A DNA stretch of 64,000 nt from Phytopythium helicoides (taxonomy: Eukaryota > Oomycota > Peronosporomycetes > Pythiales > Pythiaceae). Each line of letters starts with the position of its first letter. Position 1 is the stretch's first letter. Below the pieces are notes generated by a model. That model was not told the DNA's origin. It searched no databases and saw nothing but the letters and a program-made list of their open reading frames with translations. Shown piece after piece: positions 24,981 through 36,711 of this stretch. The stretch is from the NCBI GenBank assembly GCA_024867545.1, contig JANFNE010000016.1, positions 1 to 64,000 of the forward strand, in the 5' to 3' direction. The translations under genes were made by a program, and so were the position numbers.

Positions 24981-27900
24981 GTCTACGGCCGGTTCCGTGT
25001 CTGTGTCTGGCGGCGCGAGCAGTCAGTCAACGGGAGGTTCCGTGTCGTTGTCGAGTGGATCGGGTGTTTCCGGCAGTGGCGACGTGTCCGTGTCTAGCGC
25101 CGTGTCATCTGGAAGCAGCGTGTCGGGTGCGGTTCGAGTGCAGTCTGGCTCGACTGTGGATGGCGCGTCGGGCGAAGTGTTGGTGAGCAGTGGATCCAGC
25201 ACGACGTCTGTTGTCGGCGCTGTGCGCGTTGTCGGCGGTTCTAGCACGTCGGCATCCGGCGGCTCTGTGTTGGCGAGCGGAGGCGACTCTGCGAGCGGGT
25301 CATCCGGCAATGTGTCTGTGAGCGGCGGTGTGTCGTCGTCGAGCGGCTCTGGTGGCTCTGTGCGTGTGTTCGGCGGTTCTTCGTCGAGCGGCGCTGGCGG
25401 TGACGTGAGCGTGTCAAGCGGCAACTCAAGCAGCGGTTTGTCTGGTGCGGTGCTCGTGTCAAGCGGCTCTGGAGGCGGTATTCGTATCATCCAGGGAAGC
25501 AGCGTCGGCAGCAGCGTCGGCAGCGACGTGTTGTTGCAGGGCGGATCGGTGGACAGCGCGAGTGCGGCGCAGTCTGTGAAGATCCTCGGCGCCAGCAACG
25601 CTCAGGGCGTGGGCGGCAATGTGACGGTGGATGGCGGGTCGTCGTCCGGCTCTGTTGGCGGGTCTGTGTCTTTGACGAGTGGCGATGGCTTGTCGACGAG
25701 CGGCTCTGTGGTGATCTCGACGCACGGTGCTGCGAGCAGCAGCAGTAGCAGCAGCGGCAACGTGACCGTGACGAGTGGCGATTCTGGCGTGTCGAGCGGG
25801 TCCGTGCGCATTGGAAGCGGATCGTCGACATCGTCTGTTGCCGGCAAGATCGAGGTCGCGGGCGGATCTTCCGTGAGCGGCAGCGGCGCGTCCATCTCTC
25901 TGTCGAGTGGTGCGTCGTCGAGTGGCGCGGGCGGCAGCGTGAGCATCCTGAGTGGTGCTAGCGAGTCGACGACAAGCGGCGCGGTGAGCGTGGGTTCAAG
26001 CGCTGTGACGGGGGCCGTGGAGAGCGGAGTCGTGCGTGTTTCAAGCGGCTCTGCATCTGGCGGTGCGTCCGGGTCGGTGTCGATCTCGTCGGGTGCGTCT
26101 ACGACTGCTTCTGGCGGTGTGGTGAGCGTGTCTGGCGGCTCTGGCGGTCTGTCTGGAGGAAACGTGACTTTCTCTGGCGGCGCGAGCTCTGCGTCTGTCG
26201 GCACTGGCGGGTCTTTGTCGGTGTCTGGCGGCGCTGGATCGGTCGGCGGCGACGTGAGTGTGTCGGGCGGTACAAGCTCTTCGACTGCCGGTGCCTCGGT
26301 GCGTGTATCGAGTGGCTCGAGCTCGACGACGAGCGGCGATGTGTTGGTGTCAAGCGCGACTGGCGCGAGCTCCGGCGCGGTGACGCTGTCGAGTGGGTCA
26401 GCGAGCAGCGTCTCTGCCGGCGACATTATCGTGTCGGTAGGCTCGTCCATTGCGGACGGTGGTCGCGTGGCTGTGTCTGGCGGCTCGAGCTCGACGGGCG
26501 CTGCCGGAGAAGTCTTGATCTCTGGCGGCGCGAGCTCTGCGAGCACGACGTCGGCGAGTACGGTTGCCGGAGGCGTGCAGCTCATGGGTGGTTCTTCAGC
26601 TGGGAGCCATGCGGGCGGCGTCATCTCTGTGTCGGGCGGCTCTGGAAGTCAGCTTGGAGGAAGCGTGGCGGTGACGAGCGGTGTCGGCAGCACAAGCAGC
26701 GGCGACGTGTCGTTGGGGTCGTCGTCTGCGGCGTCGTCTAGCACAAGTGGCGCGAGCGGGTCGGTGTCTGTGTCAAGCGGCGCTGGCGGCAGCAGCAGTG
26801 GTGTGTCCGGCGACGTGCGCGTCGTTAGCGGCGCTACAACGGGAAGCACGGCCGGCGTTGTGACGATTGCCGGCGGTGCGAGCACCTCTAGCGGCGGCGG
26901 CTCGGTGTCTGTGTCAGGCGGGAGCAGCGGCAGCGGCGTCCGTGGTGGCTCGGTGTCTTTGACGAGCGGCATGGGCGGTGTGGGTGCCTCAAGCGGCGAC
27001 GTGGCGGTGGGAAGCGGTGTCTCGTCCGGCGTCGACAGCAGTGGTGTTGTGCGCGTGGCAACCGGCGCTTCGGTGTCGGGGTCGTCAGGCGTGGTGTCGC
27101 TGATGTCTGGCGACAGCTCTGCCGGCTCGAGCGGGTCCGTGACGGTGGGTACGGGATCCTCGGGGAGTGCATCAGACGCGGGCAATGTGACCATCGCTGG
27201 TGGCTCGTCGACGTCCACCGGTCGCGGAGGCTCCGTGTCGCTGACTTCCGGTCCGGACGGAGTGGTGCACGTGAGCACTGGTGCGCGCTCCACGTCTACG
27301 GGAAGCTCGATCTCGATCTCGGCCGGCACCAGCTCGACGAGTGCAGTCGGCGGAGCCACGGTGGCCGTGAATGGCGGGTCGCTGAGCGCCTCGAGCGGTG
27401 CAGCTGGCGGCGTCTCGGTGTCCGGCGGTGCAGCGACGGGCGCATCTGGTTCCGCGGTGGGCGGTGGTGCGTCCTTGTCGGGAGGCTCGAGCGAGTCTGG
27501 CGCGGGCGGCAACGTGGGCGTGTACTCCGGCGTGGGTGGCACGAGCAGCGGTGCTGTGGAAGTGATGAGCGGCAGCGCGACGACGTCTACGGGTCCGAGC
27601 GGAGCCACGGTGATCGGCAGTGGCACGTCCGCAAGCTCATCTTCAGGCGACGTGACGGTGGTGTCGGGCGATTCTGCGAGCACAAGCAGTAGCAGCGGCT
27701 CGGTCCGTGTGTCGTCTGGCACGTCGGCGTCTACGGCCGGTTCCGTGTCTGTGTCTGGCGGCGCGAGCAGTCAGTCAACGGGAGGTTCCGTGTCGTTGTC
27801 GAGTGGATCGGGTGTTTCCGGCAGTGGCGACGTGTCCGTGTCTAGCGCCGTGTCATCTGGAAGCAGCGTGTCGGGTGCGGTTCGAGTGCAGTCTGGCTCG

Positions 27901-30900
27901 ACTGTGGATGGCGCGTCGGGCGAAGTGTTGGTGAGCAGTGGATCCAGCACGACGTCTGTTGTCGGCGCTGTGCGCGTTGTCGGCGGTTCTAGCACGTCGG
28001 CATCCGGCGGCTCTGTGTTGGCGAGCGGAGGCGACTCTGCGAGCGGGTCATCCGGCAATGTGTCTGTGAGCGGCGGTGTGTCGTCGTCGAGCGGCTCTGG
28101 TGGCTCTGTGCGTGTGTTCGGCGGTTCTTCGTCGAGCGGCGCTGGCGGTGACGTGAGCGTGTCAAGCGGCAACTCAAGCAGCGGTTTGTCTGGTGCGGTG
28201 CTCGTGTCAAGCGGCTCTGGAGGCGGTATTCGTATCATCCAGGGAAGCAGCGTCGGCAGCAGCGTCGGCAGCGACGTGTTGTTGCAGGGCGGATCGGTGG
28301 ACAGCGCGAGTGCGGCGCAGTCTGTGAAGATCCTCGGCGCCAGCAACGCTCAGGGCGTGGGCGGCAATGTGACGGTGGATGGCGGGTCGTCGTCCGGCTC
28401 TGTTGGCGGGTCTGTGTCTTTGACGAGTGGCGATGGCTTGTCGACGAGTGGCTCTGTGGTGATCTCGACGCACGGTGCTGCGAGCAGCAGCAGTAGCAGC
28501 AGCGGCAACGTGACCGTGACGAGTGGCGATTCTGGCGTGTCGAGCGGGTCCGTGCGCATTGGAAGCGGATCGTCGACATCGTCTGTTGCCGGCAAGATCG
28601 AGGTCGCGGGCGGATCTTCCGTGAGCGGCAGCGGCGCGTCCATCTCTCTGTCGAGTGGTGCGTCGTCGAGTGGCGCGGGCGGCAGCGTGAGCATCCTGAG
28701 TGGTGCTAGCGAGTCGACGACAAGCGGCGCGGTGAGCGTGGGTTCAAGTGCTGTGACGGGGGCCGTGGAGAGCGGAGTCGTGCGTGTTTCAAGCGGCTCT
28801 GCATCTGGCGGTGCGTCCGGGTCGGTGTCGATCTCGTCGGGTGCGTCTACGACTGCTTCTGGCGGTGTGGTGAGCGTGTCTGGCGGCTCTGGCGGTCTGT
28901 CTGGAGGAAACGTGACTTTCTCTGGCGGCGCGAGCTCTGCGTCTGTCGGCACTGGCGGGTCTTTGTCGGTGTCTGGCGGCGCTGGATCGGTCGGCGGCGA
29001 CGTGAGTGTGTCGGGCGGTACAAGCTCTTCGACTGCCGGTGCCTCGGTGCGTGTATCGAGTGGCTCGAGCTCGACGACGAGCGGCGATGTGTTGGTGTCA
29101 AGCGCGACTAGTGCGAGCTCCGGCGCGGTGACGCTGTCGAGTGGGTCAGCGAGCAGCGTCTCTGCCGGCGACATTGTCGTGTCGGTAGGCTCGTCCATTG
29201 CGGACGGTGGTCGCGTGGCTGTGTCTGGCGGCTCGAGCTCGACGGGCGCTGCCGGAGAAGTCTTGATCTCTGGCGGCGCGAGCTCTGCGAGCACGACGTC
29301 GGCGAGTACGGTTGCCGGAGGCGTGCAGCTCGTGGGTGGTTCTTCAGCTGGGAGCCATGCGGGCGGCGTCATCTCTGTGTCGGGCGGCTCTGGAAGTCAG
29401 CTTGGAGGAAGCGTGGCGGTGACGAGCGGTGTCGGCAGCACAAGCAGCGGCGACGTGTCGTTGGGGTCGTCGTCTGCGGCGTCGTCTAGCACAAGTGGCG
29501 CGAGCGGGTCGGTGTCTGTGTCAAGCGGCGCTGGCGGCAGCAGCAGTGGTGTGTCCGGCGACGTGCGCGTCGTTAGCGGCGCTACAACGGGAAGCACGGC
29601 CGGCGTTGTGACGATTGCCGGCGGTGCGAGCACCTCTAGCGGCGGCGGCTCGGTGTCTGTGTCAGGCGGGAGCAGCGGCAGCGGCGTCCGTGGTGGCTCG
29701 GTGTCTTTGACGAGCGGCATGGGCGGTGTGGGTGCCTCAAGCGGCGACGTGACGGTGGGAAGCGGTGTCTCGTCCGGCGTCGACAGCAGTGGTGTTGTGC
29801 GCGTGGCAACCGGCGCTTCGGTGTCGGGGTCGTCAGGCGTGGTGTCGCTGATGTCTGGCGACAGCTCTGCCGGCTCGAGCGGGTCCGTGACGGTGGGTAC
29901 GGGATCCTCGGGGAGTGCATCAGACGCGGGCAATGTGACCATCGCTGGTGGCTCGTCGACGTCCACCGGTCGCGGAGGCTCCGTGTCGCTGACTTCCGGT
30001 CCGGACGGAGTGGTGCACGTGAGCACTGGTGCGCGCTCCACGTCTACGGGAAGCTCGATCTCGATCTCGGCCGGCACCAGCTCGACGAGTGCAGTCGGCG
30101 GAGCCACGGTGGCCGTGAATGGCGGGTCGCTGAGCGCCTCGAGCGGTGCAGCTGGCGGCGTCTCGGTGTCCGGCGGTGCAGCGACGGGCGCATCTGGTTC
30201 CGCGGTGGGCGGTGGTGCGTCCTTGTCGGGAGGCTCGAGCAAGTCTGGCGCGGGCGGCAACGTGGGCGTGTACTCCGGCGTGGGTGGCACGAGCAGCGGT
30301 GCTGTGGAAGTGATGAGCGGCAGCGCGACGACGTCTACGGGTCCGAGCGGAGCCACGGTGATCGGCAGTGGCACGTCCGCAAGCTCATCTTCAGGCGACG
30401 TGACGGTGGTGTCGGGCGATTCTGCGAGCACAAGCAGTAGCAGCGGCTCGGTCCGTGTATCGTCTGGCACGTCGGCGTCTACGGCCGGTTCCGTGTCTGT
30501 GTCTGGCGGCGCGAGCAGTCAGTCAACGGGAGGTTCCGTGTCGTTGTCGAGTGGATCGGGTGTTTCCGGCAGTGGCGACGTGTCCGTGTCTAGCGCCGTG
30601 TCATCTGGAAGCAGCGTGTCGGGTGCGGTTCGAGTGCAGTCTGGCTCGACTGTGGATGGCGCGTCGGGCGAAGTGTTGGTGAGCAGTGGATCCAGCACGA
30701 CGTCTGTTGTCGGCGCTGTGCGCGTTGTCGGCGGTTCTAGCACGTCGGCATCCGGCGGCTCTGTGTTGGCGAGCGGAGGCGACTCTGCGAGCGGGTCGTC
30801 CGGCAATGTGTCTGTGAGCGGCGGTGTGTCGTCGTCGAGCGGCTCTGGTGGCTCTGTGCGTGTGTTCGGCGGTTCTTCGTCGAGCGGCGCTGGCGGTGAC

Positions 30901-31857
30901 GTGAGCGTGTCAAGCGGCAACTCAAGCAGCGGTTTGTCTGGTGCGGTGCTCGTGTCAAGCGGCTCTGGAGGCGGTATTCGTATCATCCAGGGAAGCAGCG
31001 TCGGCAGCAGCGTCGGCAGCGACGTGTTGTTGCAGGGCGGATCGGTGGACAGCGCGAGTGCGGCGCAGTCTGTGAAGATCCTCGGCGCCAGCAACGCTCA
31101 GGGCGTGGGCGGCAATGTGACGGTGGATGGCGGGTCGTCGTCCGGCTCTGTTGGCGGGTCTGTGTCTTTGACGAGTGGCGATGGCTTGTCGACGAGTGGC
31201 TCTGTGGTGATCTCGACGCACGGTGCTGCGAGCAGCAGCAGTAGCAGCAGCGGCAACGTGACCGTGACGAGTGGCGATTCTGGCGTGTCGAGCGGGTCCG
31301 TGCGCATTGGAAGCGGATCGTCGACATCGTCTGTTGCCGGCAAGATCGAGGTCGCGGGCGGATCTTCCGTGAGCGGCAGCGGCGCGTCCATCTCTCTGTC
31401 GAGTGGTGCGTCGTCGAGTGGCGCGGGCGGCAGCGTGAGCATCCTGAGTGGTGCTAGCGAGTCGACGACAAGCGGCGCGGTGAGCGTGGGTTCAAGTGCT
31501 GTGACGGGGGCCGTGGAGAGCGGAGTCGTGCGTGTTTCAAGCGGCTCTGCATCTGGCGGTGCGTCCGGGTCGGTGTCGATCTCGTCGGGTGCGTCTACGA
31601 CTGCTTCTGGCGGTGTGGTGAGCGTGTCTGGCGGCTCTGGCGGTCTGTCTGGAGGAAACGTGACTTTCTCTGGCGGCGCGAGCTCTGCGTCTGTCGGCAC
31701 TGGCGGGTCTTTGTCGGTGTCTGGCGGCGCTGGATCGGTCGGCGGCGACGTGAGTGTGTCGGGCGGTACAAGCTCTTCGACTGCCGGTGCCTCGGTGCGT
31801 GTATCGAGTGGCTCGAGCTCGACGACGAGCGGCGATGTGTTGGTGTCAAGCGCGACT
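24976..31857 (+). CDS. Giant beta-solenoid repeat protein, segment 2 (A copies 10 to part of 12)
   Basis: There are 2,294 codons without a stop, continuing the repeat protein after an extra base at 24,974-24,975. The same frame reads into a non-repeat tail after an extra A at 31,858 and stops at 32,236-32,238. Units are the same 13-20 residue strand-turn motifs as segment 1 but carry the second variant set, for example STHGAA, SSGSSSTTSGDVLV, TSGMGGVG and GSSGSASDAG. No Cys or Trp occurs in the correct frame, whereas shifted frames are rich in Cys, Trp and Arg, which supports the frame choice. There is no credible independent start, so this is most simply an internal piece of one gene rather than a separate gene. 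Confidence 0.75.
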
Positions 31858-31866
31858 AGGCGCGAG
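31852..31866 (+). other. +1 frameshift at a variant site (A copy 12)
   Basis: Copies 1-10 read gcgactggcgcgagc and copies 11 and 13 gcgactagtgcgagc. The observed gcgactaggcgcgagc joins the left of one to the right of the other, with one extra base (A at 31,858). Confidence 0.85.
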
Positions 31867-34800
31867 CTCCGGCGCGGTGACGCTGTCGAGTGGGTCAGCG
31901 AGCAGCGTCTCTGCCGGCGACATTGTCGTGTCGGTAGGCTCGTCCATTGCGGACGGTGGTCGCGTGGCTGTGTCTGGCGGCTCGAGCTCGACGGGCGCTG
32001 CCGGAGAAGTCTTGATCTCTGGCGGCGCGAGCTCTGCGAGCACGACGTCGGCGAGTACGGTTGCCGGAGGCGTGCAGCTCGTGGGTGGTTCTTCAGCTGG
32101 GAGCCATGCGGGCGGCGTCATCTCTGTGTCGGGCGGCTCTGGAAGTCAGCTTGGAGGAAGCGTGGCGGTGACGAGCGGTGTCGGCAGCACAAGCAGCGGC
32201 GACGTGTCGTTGGGGTCGTCGTCTGCGGCGTCGTCTAGCACAAGTGGCGCGAGCGGGTCGGTGTCTGTGTCAAGCGGCGCTGGCGGCAGCAGCAGTGGTG
32301 TGTCCGGCGACGTGCGCGTCGTTAGCGGCGCTACAACGGGAAGCACGGCCGGCGTTGTGACGATTGCCGGCGGTGCGAGCACCTCTAGCGGCGGCGGCTC
32401 GGTGTCTGTGTCAGGCGGGAGCAGCGGCAGCGGCGTCCGTGGTGGCTCGGTGTCTTTGACGAGCGGCATGGGCGGTGTGGGTGCCTCAAGCGGCGACGTG
32501 ACGGTGGGAAGCGGTGTCTCGTCCGGCGTCGACAGCAGTGGTGTTGTGCGCGTGGCAACCGGCGCTTCGGTGTCGGGGTCGTCAGGCGTGGTGTCGCTGA
32601 TGTCTGGCGACAGCTCTGCCGGCTCGAGCGGGTCCGTGACGGTGGGTACGGGATCCTCGGGGAGTGCATCAGACGCGGGCAATGTGACCATCGCTGGTGG
32701 CTCGTCGACGTCCACCGGTCGCGGAGGCTCCGTGTCGCTGACTTCCGGTCCGGACGGAGTGGTGCACGTGAGCACTGGTGCGCGCTCCACGTCTACGGGA
32801 AGCTCGATCTCGATCTCGGCCGGCACCAGCTCGACGAGTGCAGTCGGCGGAGCCACGGTGGCCGTGAATGGCGGGTCGCTGAGCGCCTCGAGCGGTGCAG
32901 CTGGCGGCGTCTCGGTGTCCGGCGGTGCAGCGACGGGCGCATCTGGTTCCGCGGTGGGCGGTGGTGCGTCCTTGTCGGGAGGCTCGAGCAAGTCTGGCGC
33001 GGGCGGCAACGTGGGCGTGTACTCCGGCGTGGGTGGCACGAGCAGCGGTGCTGTGGAAGTGATGAGCGGCAGCGCGACGACGTCTACGGGTCCGAGCGGA
33101 GCCACGGTGATCGGCAGTGGCACGTCCGCAAGCTCATCTTCAGGCGACGTGACGGTGGTGTCGGGCGATTCTGCGAGCACAAGCAGTAGCAGCGGCTCGG
33201 TCCGTGTATCGTCTGGCACGTCGGCGTCTACGGCCGGTTCCGTGTCTGTGTCTGGCGGCGCGAGCAGTCAGTCAACGGGAGGTTCCGTGTCGTTGTCGAG
33301 TGGATCGGGTGTTTCCGGCAGTGGCGACGTGTCCGTGTCTAGCGCCGTGTCATCTGGAAGCAGCGTGTCGGGTGCGGTTCGAGTGCAGTCTGGCTCGACT
33401 GTGGATGGCGCGTCGGGCGAAGTGTTGGTGAGCAGTGGATCCAGCACGACGTCTGTTGTCGGCGCTGTGCGCGTTGTCGGCGGTTCTAGCACGTCGGCAT
33501 CCGGCGGCTCTGTGTTGGCGAGCGGAGGGGACTCTGCGAGCGGGTCATCCGGCAATGTGTCTGTGAGCGGCGGTGTGTCGTCGTCGAGCGGCTCTGGTGG
33601 CTCTGTGCGTGTGTTCGGCGGTTCTTCGTCGAGCGGCGCTGGCGGTGACGTGAGCGTGTCAAGCGGCAACTCAAGCAGCGGTTTGTCTGGTGCGGTGCTC
33701 GTGTCAAGCGGCTCTGGAGGCGGTATTCGTATCATCCAGGGAAGCAGCGTCGGCAGCAGCGTCGGCAGCGACGTGTTGTTGCAGGGCGGATCGGTGGACA
33801 GCGCGAGTGCGGCGCAGTCTGTGAAGATCCTCGGCGCCAGCAACGCTCAGGGCGTGGGCGGCAATGTGACGGTGGATGGCGGGTCGTCGTCCGGCTCTGT
33901 TGGCGGGTCTGTGTCTTTGACGAGTGGCGATGGCTTGTCGACGAGTGGCTCTGTGGTGATCTCGACGCACGGTGCTGCGAGCAGCAGCAGTAGCAGCAGC
34001 GGCAACGTGACCGTGACGAGTGGCGATTCTGGCGTGTCGAGCGGGTCCGTGCGCATTGGAAGCGGATCGTCGACATCGTCTGTTGCCGGCAAGATCGAGG
34101 TCGCGGGCGGATCTTCCGTGAGCGGCAGCGGCGCGTCCATCTCTCTGTCGAGTGGTGCGTCGTCGAGTGGCGCGGGCGGCAGCGTGAGCATCCTGAGTGG
34201 TGCTAGCGAGTCGACGACAAGCGGCGCGGTGAGCGTGGGTTCAAGTGCTGTGACGGGGGCCGTGGAGAGCGGAGTCGTGCGTGTTTCAAGCGGCTCTGCA
34301 TCTGGCGGTGCGTCCGGGTCGGTGTCGATCTCGTCGGGTGCGTCTACGACTGCTTCTGGCGGTGTGGTGAGCGTGTCTGGCGGCTCTGGCGGTCTGTCTG
34401 GAGGAAACGTGACTTTCTCTGGCGGCGCGAGCTCTGCGTCTGTCGGCACTGGCGGGTCTTTGTCGGTGTCTGGCGGCGCTGGATCGGTCGGCGGCGACGT
34501 GAGTGTGTCGGGCGGTACAAGCTCTTCGACTGCCGGTGCCTCGGTGCGTGTATCGAGTGGCTCGAGCTCGACGACGAGCGGCGATGTGTTGGTGTCAAGC
34601 GCGACTAGTGCGAGCTCCGGCGCGGTGACGCTGTCGAGTGGGTCAGCGAGCAGCGTCTCTGCCGGCGACATTGTCGTGTCGGTAGGCTCGTCCATTGCGG
34701 ACGGTGGTCGCGTGGCTGTGTCTGGCGGCTCGAGCTCGACGGGCGCTGCCGGAGAAGTCTTGATCTCTGGCGGCGCGAGCTCTGCGAGCACGACGTCGGC

Positions 34801-35968
34801 GAGTACGGTTGCCGGAGGCGTGCAGCTCGTGGGTGGTTCTTCAGCTGGGAGCCATGCGGGCGGCGTCATCTCTGTGTCGGGCGGCTCTGGAAGTCAGCTT
34901 GGAGGAAGCGTGGCGGTGACGAGCGGTGTCGGCAGCACAAGCAGCGGCGACGTGTCGTTGGGGTCGTCGTCTGCGGCGTCGTCTAGCACAAGTGGCGCGA
35001 GCGGGTCGGTGTCTGTGTCAAGCGGCGCTGGCGGCAGCAGCAGTGGTGTGTCCGGCGACGTGCGCGTCGTTAGCGGCGCTACAACGGGAAGCACGGCCGG
35101 CGTTGTGACGATTGCCGGCGGTGCGAGCACCTCTAGCGGCGGCGGCTCGGTGTCTGTGTCAGGCGGGAGCAGCGGCAGCGGCGTCCGTGGTGGCTCGGTG
35201 TCTTTGACGAGCGGCATGGGCGGTGTGGGTGCCTCAAGCGGCGACGTGACGGTGGGAAGCGGTGTCTCGTCCGGCGTCGACAGCAGTGGTGTTGTGCGCG
35301 TGGCAACCGGCGCTTCGGTGTCGGGGTCGTCAGGCGTGGTGTCGCTGATGTCTGGCGACAGCTCTGCCGGCTCGAGCGGGTCCGTGACGGTGGGTACGGG
35401 ATCCTCGGGGAGTGCATCAGACGCGGGCAATGTGACCATCGCTGGTGGCTCGTCGACGTCCACCGGTCGCGGAGGCTCCGTGTCGCTGACTTCCGGTCCG
35501 GACGGAGTGGTGCACGTGAGCACTGGTGCGCGCTCCACGTCTACGGGAAGCTCGATCTCGATCTCGGCCGGCACCAGCTCGACGAGTGCAGTCGGCGGAG
35601 CCACGGTGGCCGTGAATGGCGGGTCGCTGAGCGCCTCGAGCGGTGCAGCTGGCGGCGTCTCGGTGTCCGGCGGTGCAGCGACGGGCGCATCTGGTTCCGC
35701 GGTGGGCGGTGGTGCGTCCTTGTCGGGAGGCTCGAGCAAGTCTGGCGCGGGCGGCAACGTGGGCGTGTACTCCGGCGTGGGTGGCACGAGCAGCGGTGCT
35801 GTGGAAGTGATGAGCGGCAGCGCGACGACGTCTACGGGTCCGAGCGGAGCCACGGTGATCGGCAGTGGCACGTCCGCAAGCTCATCTTCAGGCGACGTGA
35901 CGGTGGTGTCGGGCGATTCTGCGAGCACAAGCAGTAGCAGCGGCTCGGTCCGTGTATCGTCTGGCACG
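31859..35968 (+). CDS. Giant beta-solenoid repeat protein, segment 3 (rest of A copy 12, copy 13 and start of 14)
   Basis: There are 1,370 open codons between the +1 events at 31,858 and 35,968-35,969. The sequence is subfamily-2 A repeat throughout and nearly identical to segment 2. From 30,242 onward copies carry GSSKSGAGG in place of GSSESGAGG (Glu to Lys at the copy boundary), a marker shared by the starts of copies 12, 13 and 14. This suggests they descend from one recent duplication. As in the other segments there are no domains besides the repeat, no Cys, and no start codon in a plausible context. Confidence 0.75.
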
Positions 35969-35975
35969 GTCGGCG
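35962..35975 (+). other. +1 frameshift at a variant site (A copy 14), same form as at 24,974
   Basis: The sequence ggcacggtcggcg recurs here with the same extra G (35,968-35,969) as in copy 10, while copies 11-13 between them lack it. Confidence 0.85.
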
Positions 35976-36374
35976 TCTACGGCCGGTTCCGTGTCTGTGT
36001 CTGGCGGCGCGAGCAGTCAGTCAACGGGAGGTTCCGTGTCGTTGTCGAGCGGATCGGGTGTTTCCGGCAGTGGCGACGTGTCCGTGTCTAGCGCCGTGTC
36101 ATCTGGAAGCAGCGTGTCGGGTGCGGTTCGAGTGCAGTCTGGCTCGACTGTGGATGGCGCGTCGGGCGAAGTGTTGGTGAGCAGTGGATCCAGCGCGACG
36201 TCTGTTGGTCGGCGCTGTGCGCGTTGTCGGCGGTTCTAGCACGTCGGCATCCGGCGGCTCTGTGTTAGTGAGCGGAGGGGACTCTGCGAGCGGGTCGTCC
36301 GGCAATGTGTCTGTGAGCGGCGGTGTGTCGTCGTCGAGCGGCGCTGGTGGAGACGTGAGCGTTACAGGTGGTAC
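35970..36374 (+). pseudogene. Terminal partial A copy (copy 14), frameshifted
   Basis: Codons 35,970-36,209 read the A repeat in one frame. An extra C at 36,210 moves it to the next, which continues from 36,211 to about 36,374. The last recognisable unit has lost exactly one 15-residue subunit (45 bp) compared with full copies. The loss lies between two copies of the 12-mer tcgtcgagcggc near 36,328-36,342, as expected for slipped-strand deletion. After about 36,360 the A repeat ends and a unique sequence begins. Copy 14 mixes first- and second-subfamily variants plus some of its own, fitting its position at the array edge. Confidence 0.75.
36203..36214 (+). other. +1 frameshift at a variant site (A copy 14), same form as at 22,464
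   Basis: The sequence ttggtcggcgct recurs here with the extra C at 36,210, identical to the copy 9 event and absent from all full copies between. Confidence 0.85.
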
Positions 36375-36711
36375 TGGACACCCGTGGTGGTGCTGTGAGC
36401 TTGAGTAGTGCAGGCACTTCTGCAAATCCTGGCGACGTCTCGATTGTTGCTGGTGATGGTGCAACTGGCCGAATTTCGCTGTCGACAAGCGATGGAAAGG
36501 CTTCTGTTGAGCTCGGCCTGGATGGAGGGATTGCAGTGTCTAGTGCGCTTGCGAATGTTACATCAAGTGGTGACTTCATCAGGCAGTCGGCAAACGAGGA
36601 AATCTGTTTGAGAACCCGAACTCAAACACATCCGATGGAATCGTATTCCGAGTACGAAGCGATATGCTGGTGAGCACAGTCACGGCTCAGCTGCCGAAAG
36701 TGGAGTCACCG
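36375..36711 (+). pseudogene. Unique linker leading into the ICA domain, split by two indels
   Basis: This stretch is not part of any tandem array. From about 36,384 one frame reads TRGGAVSLSSAGTSANPGD, then a Gly/Asp-rich strand region including ASVELGLDGG, up to SGDFIRQSANEE near 36,600. There an aaa run (36,600-36,602) appears one base short, and the sense continues in the next frame as NPNSNTSDGIVFRVRSDMLV and then TAQLPKVESP to 36,711. A one-base gain near 36,371-36,384 separates it from the last A unit. Less repetitive sequence with large hydrophobic residues just before an ICA domain is usual for the end of a fibre shaft. The frame assignment is mine from the continuity of sense, without an alignment. 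Confidence 0.6.

Larger units (their letters stand above)
1..36360 (+). repeat. Tandem array A: 2,748-bp super-repeat, 13 copies plus a partial 14th
   Basis: Taking the left edge (gctcgagc) as phase, copies begin at 1, 2749, 5497, 8245, 10993, 13741, 16489, 19237, 21985, 24736, 27485, 30233, 32982 and 35730. Spacing is exactly 2,748 bp except copy 9 (2,751), copy 10 (2,749) and copy 12 (2,749), all explained by small insertions. Copies 1-8 share one variant set (VVGSG, GSATSVGGAV, GGISIIQ, TSSIAGK, SLESSS). Copies 10-13 share another (VIGSG, STTSVVGAV, GGIRIIQ, TSSVAGK, SLGSSS). Within each set copies differ at only a few positions, synonymous sites included, which indicates recent amplification or homogenisation. 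Copy 14 stops at about 36,360, inside the super-repeat. Confidence 0.97.
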
